Of a DNA stretch of 64,000 bases, positions 26,645 to 35,592 are shown in pieces (positions within the stretch are counted from its first letter, which is position 1; each line of letters opens with the position of its first letter). The translations under genes were made by a program, and so were the position numbers. Origin of the DNA: Allomuricauda sp. (GTDB taxonomy: Bacteria > Bacteroidota > Bacteroidia > Flavobacteriales > Flavobacteriaceae); contig NZ_JACESV010000001.1 in the NCBI RefSeq assembly GCF_013911645.1, forward strand, positions 1,054,001 through 1,118,000. The letters are read 5' to 3'. The notes under the pieces were generated by a model, which was given only the letters and a program-made list of their open reading frames with translations, searched no databases and was not told the origin of the DNA.

Positions 26645-26945
26645 TGCGCAGCACCATAAAAGAAGGGGGTTCTGTCAAGGCTTTTGGGCGGAAATCGGGA
26701 GGCTCCGAGACGTAGCAAAACCCTGACCGCCGATGGCGGGCAAGGTTTTCAAGGAAGTGGAAACCCTATTTGTGGACAAAACAGGGCCTGGCCTTGACAG
26801 GTTCGATAAGGGCCCTTGGGAATTCCTTCAGACCCATTGGCAAGGGAGTGTACGGGAAGTTGAGCGAGTGCAGGCGATGGTGTCCTGATTGGAAGTCCCT
26901 GGGCCCTGCCCTGTTTTTCGACGACCCGAAAAACAACCAGGGCTT
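26645..26945. other. Noncoding, structured, GC-rich stretch between ssb and the next gene
   Basis: In the gap 26518-27150 I find no supportable gene. It contains an exact inverted repeat CTGTCAAGGC (26672-26681) / GCCTTGACAG (26791-26800) and a palindrome AAGGGCCCTT (26808-26817). A long hairpin spans 26908-26943, with 7-8 pairs around acgacc, a 4-base bulge, then 5 more pairs. This could be a structured RNA, a second transfer or replication site, or a protein-binding region. Confidence 0.45.
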
Positions 26946-27150
26946 CTTTTATTATGGGACCCTTAAAATTTGATGGGTGGACAGACGGATTTGTGGCCTT
27001 GCACAGCAAAACCCCAAGAAGGGTTTGCAAAGGAAGGACACACCGAAAATCCGTATGGACGACTTCCATATTGGCCAAATGATAATACATCAACTATTGC
27101 GATAGTACTAAGTCAAAAATACTTGTACAATCCTATAACTTGGTTTCCTT

Positions 27151-27711
27151 TTAGTCTTTCTGGAACAGCTCCCTCTGATCGTTCGGGGAAGGTTTGGCAT
27201 CTGGAAGCTTTGAAGTTTTCATTTTGTCCCTTAGGGCCTGTCGTCGTTTCTCATAGATCCAGAGCCTCAATTGTTTCAAAAGACCCATCTCATATTCGGA
27301 CAGTTGTTGGGGAGCTACTTCTTCCATGGCCTCGATCTGTCCCGTTTTGTTGAAGGTCTTGGCATACTGGAGCCCACACCAGGTATAGATGTTCGCCCAT
27401 TCATTGGGCATGGGTGCCTCATAGGTCCTGGGCATCATGTAGGCCACAACCTCTGTCAAGGAAGCCATGTGTTCACCTTGCATCTGGGTCAATAGACGGG
27501 CCATGGTAATGTTCCCCAAAAGATCTTTGGGAACGGTATCCTCCCATTGTGAAGAATATACAATGATGGGACTTTGCAGTAGGTCCATAAAGTCCATGAC
27601 AAAATCGGATTTAGCCTTTTTAAGGGACTTGCGACAAGTGTTTTGAGTTGGTGTTTTTGTTGGCTCCAGTTCAAAGCGAAAATCCAGTTGCACTACGTTT
27701 TGTTTTTCCAT
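27151..27711 (-). CDS. Hypothetical protein of the mobile-element backbone
   Basis: This 186-residue protein starts at ATG 27711 (MEKQNVVQLDF). The longer frame to 27807 is rejected because it runs into the shared leader repeat. It is soluble and helical, with WANIYTWCGLQYAKTF and a basic C-terminal coil. I recognise no domain. It has the same type of 110-bp leader as the ParB gene, with a TATTGTT box 19 bases before the start. This suggests coordinated control with ParB and a role in maintenance or transfer. Confidence 0.6.
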   Translation of the reverse strand: MEKQNVVQLDFRFELEPTKTPTQNTCRKSLKKAKSDFVMDFMDLLQSPIIVYSSQWEDTVPKDLLGNITMARLLTQMQGEHMASLTEVVAYMMPRTYEAPMPNEWANIYTWCGLQYAKTFNKTGQIEAMEEVAPQQLSEYEMGLLKQLRLWIYEKRRQALRDKMKTSKLPDAKPSPNDQRELFQKD

Positions 27712-27745
27712 GATCTGTGTTTTAAATTGAACAATAGTGGCAGAC

Positions 27746-27858
27746 CAGCAAACGCAAGGGAACATTTTGGAGTGGGAAGGAAACGGAATAAAAAGTGACA
27801 TCGGCAACGGCTTTATGCCGTCCCTTGTCCAAGAAATATTTTCCCGGGTTTATCTTTG
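27746..27858 (-). repeat. Shared leader repeat, copy A
   Basis: It matches 34838-34950 over about 113 bases. Two blocks are identical: 27777-27799 = 34869-34891 and 27806-27830 = 34899-34923. It contains the hairpin ACGGC-TTTAT-GCCGT. Read on the minus strand it lies immediately upstream of the 27711 gene. A TTGCG box (27753-27757) and TATTGTT (27730-27736) follow at the same relative places as in copy B. Confidence 0.85.
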
Positions 27859-27892
27859 GGCAGTATTGGTCGGAATACGTTCCAACATGCTT

Positions 27893-30874
27893 TTATTTGG
27901 CCATCAGTGCACCAGTTCCTACCTGCCTCGGGTCGGGTTTCAAGGGTTGCTTGATGGTGGCAACTACCTCCAGGCTATAATGCCCGAACTCTTCGGTAAC
28001 CGTTCCGTGGCAGAGATAGATGCCCTTTCCATGAATGGGCGTGGATACCATCGTTTGGGGAAAGTGCACACAATCAAAAAAGTGACCTTCCAGATCGAGC
28101 ATGGTGGTAAAGCGCATGGTATCCCCTTTGGATGTGGTATTCAATCGGGTATGGACCATGGACCCATAGATCCATATCTTTTGGTTGACATGGGCCTCAA
28201 AATCACCGGCGGTCAACCTACTCTTCACCTTGCCCTCCATGAGTTCATAATACCCACATAACGGAAAACCCAGAAGTTCCATTTGGTCATAGGCATCCTC
28301 AACAGGATGGGAAGGTAGATGCGGCAATGTAAAATGCCTGTGGTTGGGTTTGAACAGAAGTTTCTGGACCGTATCCTTTCGATGGGCCTTGGTCTTGAAC
28401 ACGGCCTGCCAAAGTATTTGTTTCTTGGGCACCCCAAAGACACGAAAGGCATCGATACGCACCAAGATGGTCAACTGTTCGATGGCAATGGGAACCCTAT
28501 CAATAAAATCATCAAAATCCCTGAACTTCCCATAGAGCTGCCTTTCGTTCAAAATGCGTTGGATGACCAAACGTTCCAAACTCCGGAGCTGTCCCAGTCC
28601 CAAATAGATGTGCTTGCCATAGATTGCATTGACATGGTCACTACGGTTGATACAGGGCGGATGGATAATGCCTCCCCACATCTTGGTCTCGTGCACATAG
28701 AGTTCCGTATCATAGAACCCTCCCCCATTGTTGAGCACGGCCACCATAAACTCCAAGGGGAAATAACATTTCAGGTAAAGGCTCTGGTAGCTTTCCACGG
28801 CATAGGAAGCCGAATGCCCCTTGGCAAAGGCATAGCCCGCAAAACTCTCGATCTGTTCCCAGACCATTTGGGTCAGGGCGGCATCATGCCCCCTCTGCTT
28901 ACAGTTTTCAAAAAACTTCAATTTCACTGCCTGGAATTCCTCCCGGGAGCGGAATTTTCCGCTCATCCCCCTTCGCAGGACATCGGCCTCCCCTAGGTCC
29001 AGTCCTGCAAAGAAGTGGGCCACTTTCAGCACATCCTCTTGGTAGACCATGATCCCATGGGTCTCTGGCATAATCTCCAACAGAATGGGATTGGCCTCCT
29101 TGCGGCGTTCCGGTTCCCTTTCCCTACGGATGTATTCATCCTTCATCCCTGAGGAGGACACCCCGGGACGGATCACGGAACTGGCCGCCACCAGTCCCAA
29201 ATAGTCGTGGGTCCGCAGTTTCTTCATCAGCCCCCGCATGGCAGGGGATTCCACATAGTAGGCCCCTATCGCCCTCCCTTGGCTCAACAGCCCGTTGATG
29301 TTGGCATCCCGTTTCATCGCCTCCACGCTTTTGATGTCCCAAAGCACGGCATCGGGTTGGTTGCCCTTGATGACCTCCACCGCCTCCTTGATCTTGGCCA
29401 ATCCCCGTTGTCCCAAAATATCGAACTTGAACAGGCCCACATCCTCGGCAATGATCATGTCGAACTGCACCGTAGGGAAGCCTTTCGGTGGCAAGGTCGT
29501 GGCCGAATAACAATGTTCGGAACGGTCCAGGATCAGTATCCCCGAGGAATGCACACTGATATAATTGGGCATCCCATGGATATAGGTAGCGTATTTCAGC
29601 ACCAATCGGGACAGTTCATCCAAGGTTCCCTGTTCGTACCGTCCTGCACTGAGCTTATCGATCTCCTCGGTGGGCAGGCCGAACACCTTGCACAGCTCCC
29701 GAACGGCGGCCCGGTACTTAAAGGTGTTGTAGGTGCCCAAAAGGGCGACATGCTCGAAGCGTTCAAAAATATAGGCCGTGACATCGTCCCGGTCCCAGGT
29801 GGAAAAATCAATGTCAAAATCCGGGGGCGAGGCCCGAAAGGGGTTGATGAACCGTTCGAAATACAGGTCCAGTTCAATGGGATCCACATCGGTGATCCCG
29901 ATCAGGTAGGCCACCAGACTGTTGGCCCCACTTCCCCTCCCCACGTATGGGTATCCCTTGGACCTCGCATAGGAGATGATATCGTGGTTGATCAAAAAGT
30001 AGGACACAAAATCCAGCTCCTCGATGGTCTTCAGTTCCCTGAACATACGTTCCCTGACCTTTTCCGTGGGATGGACATACCGTTTGGACAACCCTTCCAT
30101 GGCCAGTTCCCGCAACCGCAGCACATCATCCTCCTTGGAGTCCAGATAACGGGACTGGTTCTGGGAGACCCGCTCACTTCCAAACCCAAAGGCAATGGAA
30201 CAGGAATCCATCAACCGCTGGGTGTTTTCCCAGATATGGGGCACATCAACCAAAGCTTTTTTCAGTTCGTCCATGGGCCGCAGGGTATCGGTGGCCTTGC
30301 CCTCCTCGGATTGGGACAACTTGCTCAGCAGCGTGTTCAAGCCTATGGCCCGAAGCAATCGATGCGTATTGAAATCCTTTTTGCTGCGAAAGCTCACGGG
30401 CTGCAATAGCACCAATCTGTCGGTATAATCCCGATACCGGGAGAACCGTAGTTTCCGGAGCTCTTCAATCGAGACCCCAATATATTCATAGGCCTTAAAA
30501 TCCGTCCGTTCCTCTTCCTGTACCTTCTCGAAGGGGTAGATGACATGGACATTCCCAAATACTGGGGCCACGGAGGGAATCGGCGTTCCCTTATGAAGAT
30601 GCTCGGAAAGAAAGGCGTTGATCTCGCGAAACCCCTCATTGTTCTGGGCCAGGCCCACGAACTCCTGCACGTTCCCGTTCCGAAAATCGATCCCCAGAAT
30701 GGGACGTATGCCCTGTTCCTTGGCCAAGCGCACAAAGTTCATCCCGGCCGAGCTGTTGTTGATATCGGTCAGGGCCAGCACTTCCACCCCATGGGAACGG
30801 GCCAGGTCCAAAAGCTCCGTTTCGGAGAGCACCCCGTAATTCAGGGAATAGTATGTATGGCAGTTCAGGTACAT
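27893..30874 (-). CDS. dnaE: DnaE-type DNA polymerase III alpha subunit (DnaE2/ImuC-like)
   Basis: This is a 993-residue C-family polymerase. A PHP domain lies at the N-terminus (CHTYYSLNYG, ALTDINNSS). The palm carries the catalytic aspartates of PPDFDIDFSTWDRDD near residue 355 and the GRGSGANSLVAYLI motif. A tandem HhH region and a C-terminal OB fold (about 900-960) follow. It is about 150 residues shorter than a replicative DnaE, like DnaE2/ImuC mutasome polymerases. Its ATG overlaps the stop of the Y-family polymerase by one base (TAATG), so the two are translationally coupled and probably act together in lesion bypass. It is carried on a mobile element and is not the chromosomal replicase. 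Confidence 0.88.
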   Translation of the reverse strand: MYLNCHTYYSLNYGVLSETELLDLARSHGVEVLALTDINNSSAGMNFVRLAKEQGIRPILGIDFRNGNVQEFVGLAQNNEGFREINAFLSEHLHKGTPIPSVAPVFGNVHVIYPFEKVQEEERTDFKAYEYIGVSIEELRKLRFSRYRDYTDRLVLLQPVSFRSKKDFNTHRLLRAIGLNTLLSKLSQSEEGKATDTLRPMDELKKALVDVPHIWENTQRLMDSCSIAFGFGSERVSQNQSRYLDSKEDDVLRLRELAMEGLSKRYVHPTEKVRERMFRELKTIEELDFVSYFLINHDIISYARSKGYPYVGRGSGANSLVAYLIGITDVDPIELDLYFERFINPFRASPPDFDIDFSTWDRDDVTAYIFERFEHVALLGTYNTFKYRAAVRELCKVFGLPTEEIDKLSAGRYEQGTLDELSRLVLKYATYIHGMPNYISVHSSGILILDRSEHCYSATTLPPKGFPTVQFDMIIAEDVGLFKFDILGQRGLAKIKEAVEVIKGNQPDAVLWDIKSVEAMKRDANINGLLSQGRAIGAYYVESPAMRGLMKKLRTHDYLGLVAASSVIRPGVSSSGMKDEYIRREREPERRKEANPILLEIMPETHGIMVYQEDVLKVAHFFAGLDLGEADVLRRGMSGKFRSREEFQAVKLKFFENCKQRGHDAALTQMVWEQIESFAGYAFAKGHSASYAVESYQSLYLKCYFPLEFMVAVLNNGGGFYDTELYVHETKMWGGIIHPPCINRSDHVNAIYGKHIYLGLGQLRSLERLVIQRILNERQLYGKFRDFDDFIDRVPIAIEQLTILVRIDAFRVFGVPKKQILWQAVFKTKAHRKDTVQKLLFKPNHRHFTLPHLPSHPVEDAYDQMELLGFPLCGYYELMEGKVKSRLTAGDFEAHVNQKIWIYGSMVHTRLNTTSKGDTMRFTTMLDLEGHFFDCVHFPQTMVSTPIHGKGIYLCHGTVTEEFGHYSLEVVATIKQPLKPDPRQVGTGALMAK

Positions 30875-32088
30875 TATTGCTGTCTATGGGCCAATAAAAT
30901 GGGTGGTTGTCCGTCAAAGGGATTGCCTCCCCTTCCTATGCTATGGGCACCCATGGCCGAGGCCCGCATCAAACTGGATTCCCCAAAGCGGTTCCGTACC
31001 CGGTCCATGGCCTGGTAGAGGTTGAGCAGTTTTTCATCATCGGCGAACAGGTCGATCTGATAATGCCCACCAACGATATGGCTGTAGTTGACCCCCACGA
31101 GTCGGATGAGCATCCTCCGGTCATAGAGGGAAGTAAATAGTTCCTTTACCAAGGGCACTAAAATGTGGTCCGCAGACGTATAGGGAATCCGTTTCTGCTT
31201 GGTATAGGTCTTGAAATCACTGTACCGGATCTTGACGCCCACACAGCCCGTCATCTTGTTGGCCCGGCGCAGTTGATAGGCCAGGTTCTCCGCCATGGCG
31301 AACAAAGTGGTCTCCAATTTGACCATATCGGTGGTATCCTTCCCATAGGTCCGTTCCGTGGATATGGACTTTCGTTCATGAAATGGGACCAAGGGGGAAT
31401 TGTCCAGCCCCTGTGCCCGCATCCAGATGGTCCGCCCGTGCAACCCAAAAGCACTTTCCAATAGTTCCAAGGGCAGTTCCTGTACCGTCCGGATGGTGGT
31501 CACCCCCATATTGGACAGCAGCCCGTAGGTCTTCTCCCCCACCGAAGGCAGTTTACGGATGTGCAAAGGGGCCAGAAATTCCCTTTCCAGTCCAAGGTCG
31601 ATTTTCATCTGGTTGTTGGGCTTGGCCTCCCCAGTGGCCACTTTGGAGACCACCTTGTTCCGGGACAGTCCAAAGGAAATGGGCAATCCGGTCTCTTTCA
31701 AGATCCGTTGCCGCATTTCCGAGGCGTACTTATAGCAGCCAAAAAAGCGGTCCATCCCCGATAGGTCGGCATAAAACTCATCCACACTGGCCTTTTCAAA
31801 GACCGGGACACTCTCCTTGATGACATCGGTCACAGTATCGGAAAACTTCATATAGGTCCCCGCATTGCCCTTGATGACCGTGGCCTCCGGACACAATCTT
31901 CGGGCTACCTTCATGGACATCCCCGAGTGCACCCCAAAGCGCCGGGTCTCATAACTACAGGCCGCGACCACCCCACGGTCCCCCAACCCACCGACCAAGA
32001 GGGGCCGCTTCATCAGACGGCTGTCCAGCAGCCGCTCACAAGAGACAAAAAAAGTGTCAAGATCGAGATGGAGAATGGTGGGCTTCAT
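30874..32088 (-). CDS. dinB: Y-family (DinB/ImuB-like) translesion DNA polymerase
   Basis: This 404-residue polymerase keeps the catalytic acidic residues Asp9 and Asp11 (LDLDTFF) and Asp103-Glu104 (SVDEFYADLS), so it should be active, unlike classical ImuB. HhH motifs (LPSVGEKTYGLLSNMGV) and the little-finger domain follow. I see no obvious clamp-binding motif at the C-terminus (LLAHRQQ). It is the first gene of an operon with the DnaE-type polymerase. Its promoter is visible at 32129-32160. The SRAP gene is divergent, 119 bases away. Confidence 0.88.
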   Translation of the reverse strand: MKPTILHLDLDTFFVSCERLLDSRLMKRPLLVGGLGDRGVVAACSYETRRFGVHSGMSMKVARRLCPEATVIKGNAGTYMKFSDTVTDVIKESVPVFEKASVDEFYADLSGMDRFFGCYKYASEMRQRILKETGLPISFGLSRNKVVSKVATGEAKPNNQMKIDLGLEREFLAPLHIRKLPSVGEKTYGLLSNMGVTTIRTVQELPLELLESAFGLHGRTIWMRAQGLDNSPLVPFHERKSISTERTYGKDTTDMVKLETTLFAMAENLAYQLRRANKMTGCVGVKIRYSDFKTYTKQKRIPYTSADHILVPLVKELFTSLYDRRMLIRLVGVNYSHIVGGHYQIDLFADDEKLLNLYQAMDRVRNRFGESSLMRASAMGAHSIGRGGNPFDGQPPILLAHRQQ

Positions 32089-32128
32089 AATTACATTATG
32101 GATTTATTCCAATTTATGGGAAAAAATC

Positions 32129-32160
32129 CAAATGTATAAAAAGGGATGGTCCATTTCAAA
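32129..32160 (-). promoter_or_regulatory. Bacteroidetes-type promoter for the dinB-dnaE operon
   Basis: On the minus strand TTTG (32157-32160) is followed after 20 bases by TACATTTG (32129-32136), matching the -33/-7 consensus TTTG-N19-21-TAnnTTTG. It ends 41 bases before the dinB start. I found no clear LexA-like palindrome in the 119-base divergent gap. Confidence 0.65.
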
Positions 32161-32207
32161 ACTTTAACAATTATGACTATCTTAATACGGCATAATTCAA
32201 CCTCAAG

Positions 32208-32963
32208 ATGTGCTACTCTACCAGACAGACCCGGGAACGGAAAGAACTGGAGAAATTGCTCTCCGTCAAGGCCATGTACGGTGACATTGACACCGACCTT
32301 GAACTCATTTATTTCCATGCCAACGGCTGGAGCCATCCCGTGATGTGGACCTTGGGCCAAGAAGAGCCCAACAACCTGCTCCCTGCGATGTGGGGTATCA
32401 TGCCCTCAAAAGAAAAGCAGGAAAATTATACAGAGTATTTCAAGAACCCGAAGACCTTTGGTGGGCTTAATGCAAAATCCGAAAAGCTCTTTGACCATTT
32501 TGTATACCGGTACTGTTGGGAGAACCAACGCTGCATCATTCCCGTGGACGGGTTCTTTGAGCCCCACAACACCAAGGTGAAGGTCAAGGGCAAGGATTTT
32601 AAGGTCCCTTTCTATTTCAGACGTAAAAATGGTGATCCCATATATCTTGCCGGCATCTACACCAACACCGCCGATGGGCGAAGGACCTTTTCCGTCCTCA
32701 CCAAGGACGCCACCCCTATGTTCGAGGAAATCCACAATGAAAAAAAAAGGCGACCCGTCATCATGGATGACGAAAACTTGGATGCTTGGTTACATAATGG
32801 CAACAATGAATCGGACGTTCAAGATCTCATTGATGATGATCTCTGGGAAGGGGAACTGGAGGCCCATCCGGTGACCAAGGACCTATACAGTAGGACTATC
32901 GATTCCAATTATCCCGAAATCATAAATAAGGTGGACTACCCTGAGGTATCCATTGACTATTGA
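32208..32963 (+). CDS. SRAP/HMCES-family abasic-site shielding protein (YedK-like)
   Basis: This is a 251-residue SRAP protein. The catalytic Cys2 is exposed after Met removal (MCYS). The family residues Asn88 (GGLNAKSE), Glu118 (CIIPVDGFFEP) and His176 (IHNEKKRRPVIM) are all present. SRAP proteins form a thiazolidine crosslink with abasic sites in single-stranded DNA. The divergent neighbour operon encodes translesion polymerases, so the three genes form a damage-tolerance module. This may protect the single-stranded transfer intermediate of the element. The start is fixed by Cys2. Confidence 0.92.
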   Translation: MCYSTRQTRERKELEKLLSVKAMYGDIDTDLELIYFHANGWSHPVMWTLGQEEPNNLLPAMWGIMPSKEKQENYTEYFKNPKTFGGLNAKSEKLFDHFVYRYCWENQRCIIPVDGFFEPHNTKVKVKGKDFKVPFYFRRKNGDPIYLAGIYTNTADGRRTFSVLTKDATPMFEEIHNEKKRRPVIMDDENLDAWLHNGNNESDVQDLIDDDLWEGELEAHPVTKDLYSRTIDSNYPEIINKVDYPEVSIDY

Positions 32964-32989
32964 ATCCCGTTGGACAGCGATAAAAAAAG

Positions 32990-33013
32990 AAGGGTTCGGT
33001 TTCCCGAACCCTT
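32990..33013. terminator. Bidirectional terminator between SRAP and ParB genes
   Basis: AAGGGTTCGG (32990-32999) pairs fully with CCGAACCCTT (33004-33013). A-rich and T-containing flanks fit use by both convergent genes. Confidence 0.75.
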
Positions 33014-33036
33014 TCATTATCCTATATCTTGGTCAT

Positions 33037-34800
33037 CTAATCCTTGGTGGCCTCGACCTGTTGTTCCAAGGCCTTGACCCGTTCCTTTAACCGTTTCTCA
33101 CGTTTTTTGCGTGCCATGTCATAGGATTTTTCTATTTGGACAATGTCGTCCTTATGGTATGTCTGCATGGCAATGTAAAAAGAACAGTTGGTCAGGTTGT
33201 TCACATGGTTACTTTCTCCAAGATGTACCTGTTGGGTCAACAGGAACCGTACCAGTTTGTTGAGGGTCTCCTTTTTGAAGGTCTTCCTGAACTGGGCAAC
33301 GATATCTTCACGGGTCTTGTCGGGCGTATCCCCGAAGAATCCCGGAAAATGGTCCAACTGGTTGTAATAGCCCACATTGTTCTCATACAGGGAGATGGAA
33401 AAGGCCACCATTTCGTCCACGGACAGTTCCTCCTTGGTGTTGATGTAATCCGTACCGCGTACCATCTCCACCACTTCCTTGAACTGCCGGTTGTGTTCTA
33501 TCTGTTTTTTGCGCTCTTCACGGGCATTGATCTTGATGATCTGTTCCTCGGGGGAACATTCAGACATCTTTCGTTTTTCCAAGGGTGTACTCCGCACATC
33601 GTCTTCCGACATATTGGTTTCCCTGACCTTTACGAAAATCTCTTCAGACCTGTAAGAGTCCGTATGGAACAATACGCCCTTTTGAAACCCATTATCAACC
33701 GCTCCATCGTATAGTTTCCTGTCTTCCTCGTAGGATTTTAGGGCTTCATCCAATTCTTCCTTGAGTTCTTCATCGCTATAATCGCAATGGCCGAACTCTT
33801 CCTTAATGGATTCCAATGTGGGTTTGATGGGCTTCTCGATGATATGCAGTTCGTCCGGCAATTGCACCTTAAGTCCCTGCTTTTCCATCTGGGCCATAAT
33901 CAACTGGTTTCGCTCCTCGTCCATCCAGTAACGGGATATCTTGGGCACCAATAGCATCCCGGTCTTTTTACAGTTTTTGATAAGGTTCATCAGGGTCTTG
34001 GCCTTTTTGTTCACAAAACAGGCCGTTTTCGTACAGACCATCTTGCCGTTACCAAAAAGGTTACCCTGGTTCGCGGCATTGAACGGACAGACGGTACAGG
34101 CCCCTGCCTTGGGGAGCAATGTCCTGTCCGATAGGTCGAACGGGGCTTTGGTAAGGTCAAAGGTATGCCCGTCCACCATCCGTTTTACCCTGTGGGCACT
34201 GAATTCACCCTCCAGACTTTCCAATAGCATCTGCTGCTCTTCGGGTTCAAAAAGCGCCACGGCCGTTCCCAGACCGATGGTCATCTCCCCGCTCCTAACG
34301 TATGCCTTGAAGCCTTCGATCAATCCTGCCAATTTCAACCGTTGCCTTACGAAGTTCTCGGTGCGTCCCAGACGTTTTGCTATATCCTCTGGGCTGTACC
34401 TGTCCGTTAGATAGGCAATGGCCTCAGCCTCTTCCGTGGGTTCCACATCCCTTCGCTGTAGGTTCTCGATGATCTGTACCTCCAGCACATCGTTATTTAC
34501 AAAGTCCCGAACGATGGCGGGAATGGTCTTTTGTTCCGCCAGTTTACTGGCACGGTACCGTCTTTCGCCCATGACGATGATGTAACCCTTGTTGGAGGTT
34601 CTGACCGTGATGGGCTGCAATACCCCGTGTTCGGCAATGCTATCGGCCAGTTGTTTCAAACTGCTATCGTCAAAGGTCTTTCGGGGCTGTAAGGGGTCGG
34701 GAATGATCGAATTGATGTCCAGGTACTGCACCTGTAGGACGGTTTCCTGTTTGGTTGCGGTGGCTTTCTTGGTCTGCTTTTGTTTTGTTTTTGTTTCCAT
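33037..34800 (-). CDS. ParB/Spo0J-like nuclease/partition protein
   Basis: This is a 587-residue ParB-family protein starting at ATG 34800 (METKTKQ). The frame extension to 34854 lies in the shared leader and is rejected. The ParB N-terminal domain covers about 22-115, with IPDPLQPRKTF and GERRYRA (78-84). The HTH SPEDIAKRLGRTENFVRQRL lies near 130-150. A Cys cluster (ACTVCPF ... VCTKTACF) near 230-260 looks like a zinc site. The long C-terminal coil ends in KREKRLKERVKALEQQ. No parA is adjacent, so it may act as an orphan ParB or a transcription factor of the element. It is about twice as long as chromosomal ParB. Confidence 0.85.
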   Translation of the reverse strand: METKTKQKQTKKATATKQETVLQVQYLDINSIIPDPLQPRKTFDDSSLKQLADSIAEHGVLQPITVRTSNKGYIIVMGERRYRASKLAEQKTIPAIVRDFVNNDVLEVQIIENLQRRDVEPTEEAEAIAYLTDRYSPEDIAKRLGRTENFVRQRLKLAGLIEGFKAYVRSGEMTIGLGTAVALFEPEEQQMLLESLEGEFSAHRVKRMVDGHTFDLTKAPFDLSDRTLLPKAGACTVCPFNAANQGNLFGNGKMVCTKTACFVNKKAKTLMNLIKNCKKTGMLLVPKISRYWMDEERNQLIMAQMEKQGLKVQLPDELHIIEKPIKPTLESIKEEFGHCDYSDEELKEELDEALKSYEEDRKLYDGAVDNGFQKGVLFHTDSYRSEEIFVKVRETNMSEDDVRSTPLEKRKMSECSPEEQIIKINAREERKKQIEHNRQFKEVVEMVRGTDYINTKEELSVDEMVAFSISLYENNVGYYNQLDHFPGFFGDTPDKTREDIVAQFRKTFKKETLNKLVRFLLTQQVHLGESNHVNNLTNCSFYIAMQTYHKDDIVQIEKSYDMARKKREKRLKERVKALEQQVEATKD

Positions 34801-34837
34801 GATCATTGGATTTATGTTAAACAATATTTGAGCATGG

Positions 34838-34950
34838 CACCAAGCGCAAGACAAATTTTTGGCGCGGCAAGGAAACGGAATAAAAAGTGACCGTGGGGAA
34901 CGGCTTTATGCCGTCCCTTGTCCGGCAAACAGTTTGCGGGCTTACCTTTC
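34838..34950 (-). repeat. Shared leader repeat, copy B
   Basis: This is the counterpart of 27746-27858, upstream of the ParB gene. It includes the hairpin ACGGC-TTTAT-GCCGT. A TTGCG box lies at 34845-34849 and TATTGTT at 34820-34826, 19 bases before the ATG. The parts cttgtccggcaaa and ttgcgggctta also occur in copy C at 56.4 kb. Confidence 0.85.
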
Positions 34951-35109
34951 GAAGAAGATTGATAGTGTTAAATAATTTTTAATGCAGGGCATCTTTAATC
35001 GGATTGATGGGCTAGAGGATCATTAAAACGTGTACCACCAAATGGAGAATATCAACCGAACAGGGTTCCGTTAGAAGTTATATGCAAGCTTGAAAAATTG
35101 AGCGTTCAA

Positions 35110-35505
35110 CTAAAAATTCACTGAGACCAAGGGACAGCTTGTCGATTTGCTTTCTTCTGGCGCACAGGAATCCAGACTTCCAATGATCAGGCTCTTCATT
35201 TCATTCAGCTCTTTCATTTTTTTATCGATCAACCTGACTTTTTCAAGCATTTTTTGTGATACATTTTCACACGAAGCTGTATTGAATTCCATTAGCCCCA
35301 AAAAGTCGGAAATCTCATTTAAGGTAAACCCAAAGCCTTTCATTTTCTTGATGATGAGAAGTTTTTCCAAGGTTTCATGGGAATAATTCTTATAACTGTT
35401 GAATTCATTTTGTTTAAGGGCTGTCGGTATCAAGCCCTTCTTTTCATAAAAGCGTATGGTATCACGGGAAAGCCCTGTTTTCTTGGATAATTGGCCAATT
35501 TGCAT
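35110..35505 (-). CDS. MerR-family metal-responsive regulator
   Basis: This 131-residue protein starts at ATG 35505 (MQIGQLSKKTGLSRDTIRFYEKKGLI), the standard MerR opening. The longer frame is rejected. After the winged HTH comes a dimerisation helix. Cysteines stand at its start (NTASCENVSQ) and in the C-terminal loop (DSCAPEESKSTSCP), the pattern of CueR/ZntR/CadR-type metal sensors. A dyad in the divergent promoter at 35537-35560 is its likely operator. It should activate the lipoprotein-UPF0060 operon in response to a thiophilic metal. Confidence 0.85.
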   Translation of the reverse strand: MQIGQLSKKTGLSRDTIRFYEKKGLIPTALKQNEFNSYKNYSHETLEKLLIIKKMKGFGFTLNEISDFLGLMEFNTASCENVSQKMLEKVRLIDKKMKELNEMKSLIIGSLDSCAPEESKSTSCPLVSVNF

Positions 35506-35534
35506 AATTTTTAAAAATAAAATCCACATTTCCC

Positions 35535-35568
35535 TTGACCGTTGACTATACTCCACGGTCTATATTTG
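35535..35568 (+). promoter_or_regulatory. MerR-type operator and promoter
   Basis: GACCGT (35537-35542) and ACGGTC (35555-35560) are perfect inverted arms 12 bases apart. They lie directly before a -7 box TATATTTG (35561-35568), and TTG at 35535 is the upstream element. Long-spaced promoters with a dyad in the spacer are the MerR activation architecture. The target ATG is 24 bases downstream. Confidence 0.65.
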
Positions 35569-35592
35569 TAAAGATACCTTAAAAAAATAGGA

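Noticed and set aside
26749..27093. 114-codon minus-strand and 67-codon plus-strand ORFs in the ssb gap
   Set aside because: Both cross the hairpins and the inverted repeat, and neither resembles a protein family.
21694..34800. Many long plus-strand ORFs opposite the mob, dnaE, dinB and parB genes (for example 29207-30409)
   Set aside because: They are shadows of GC-rich minus-strand genes and contain no recognisable domains.
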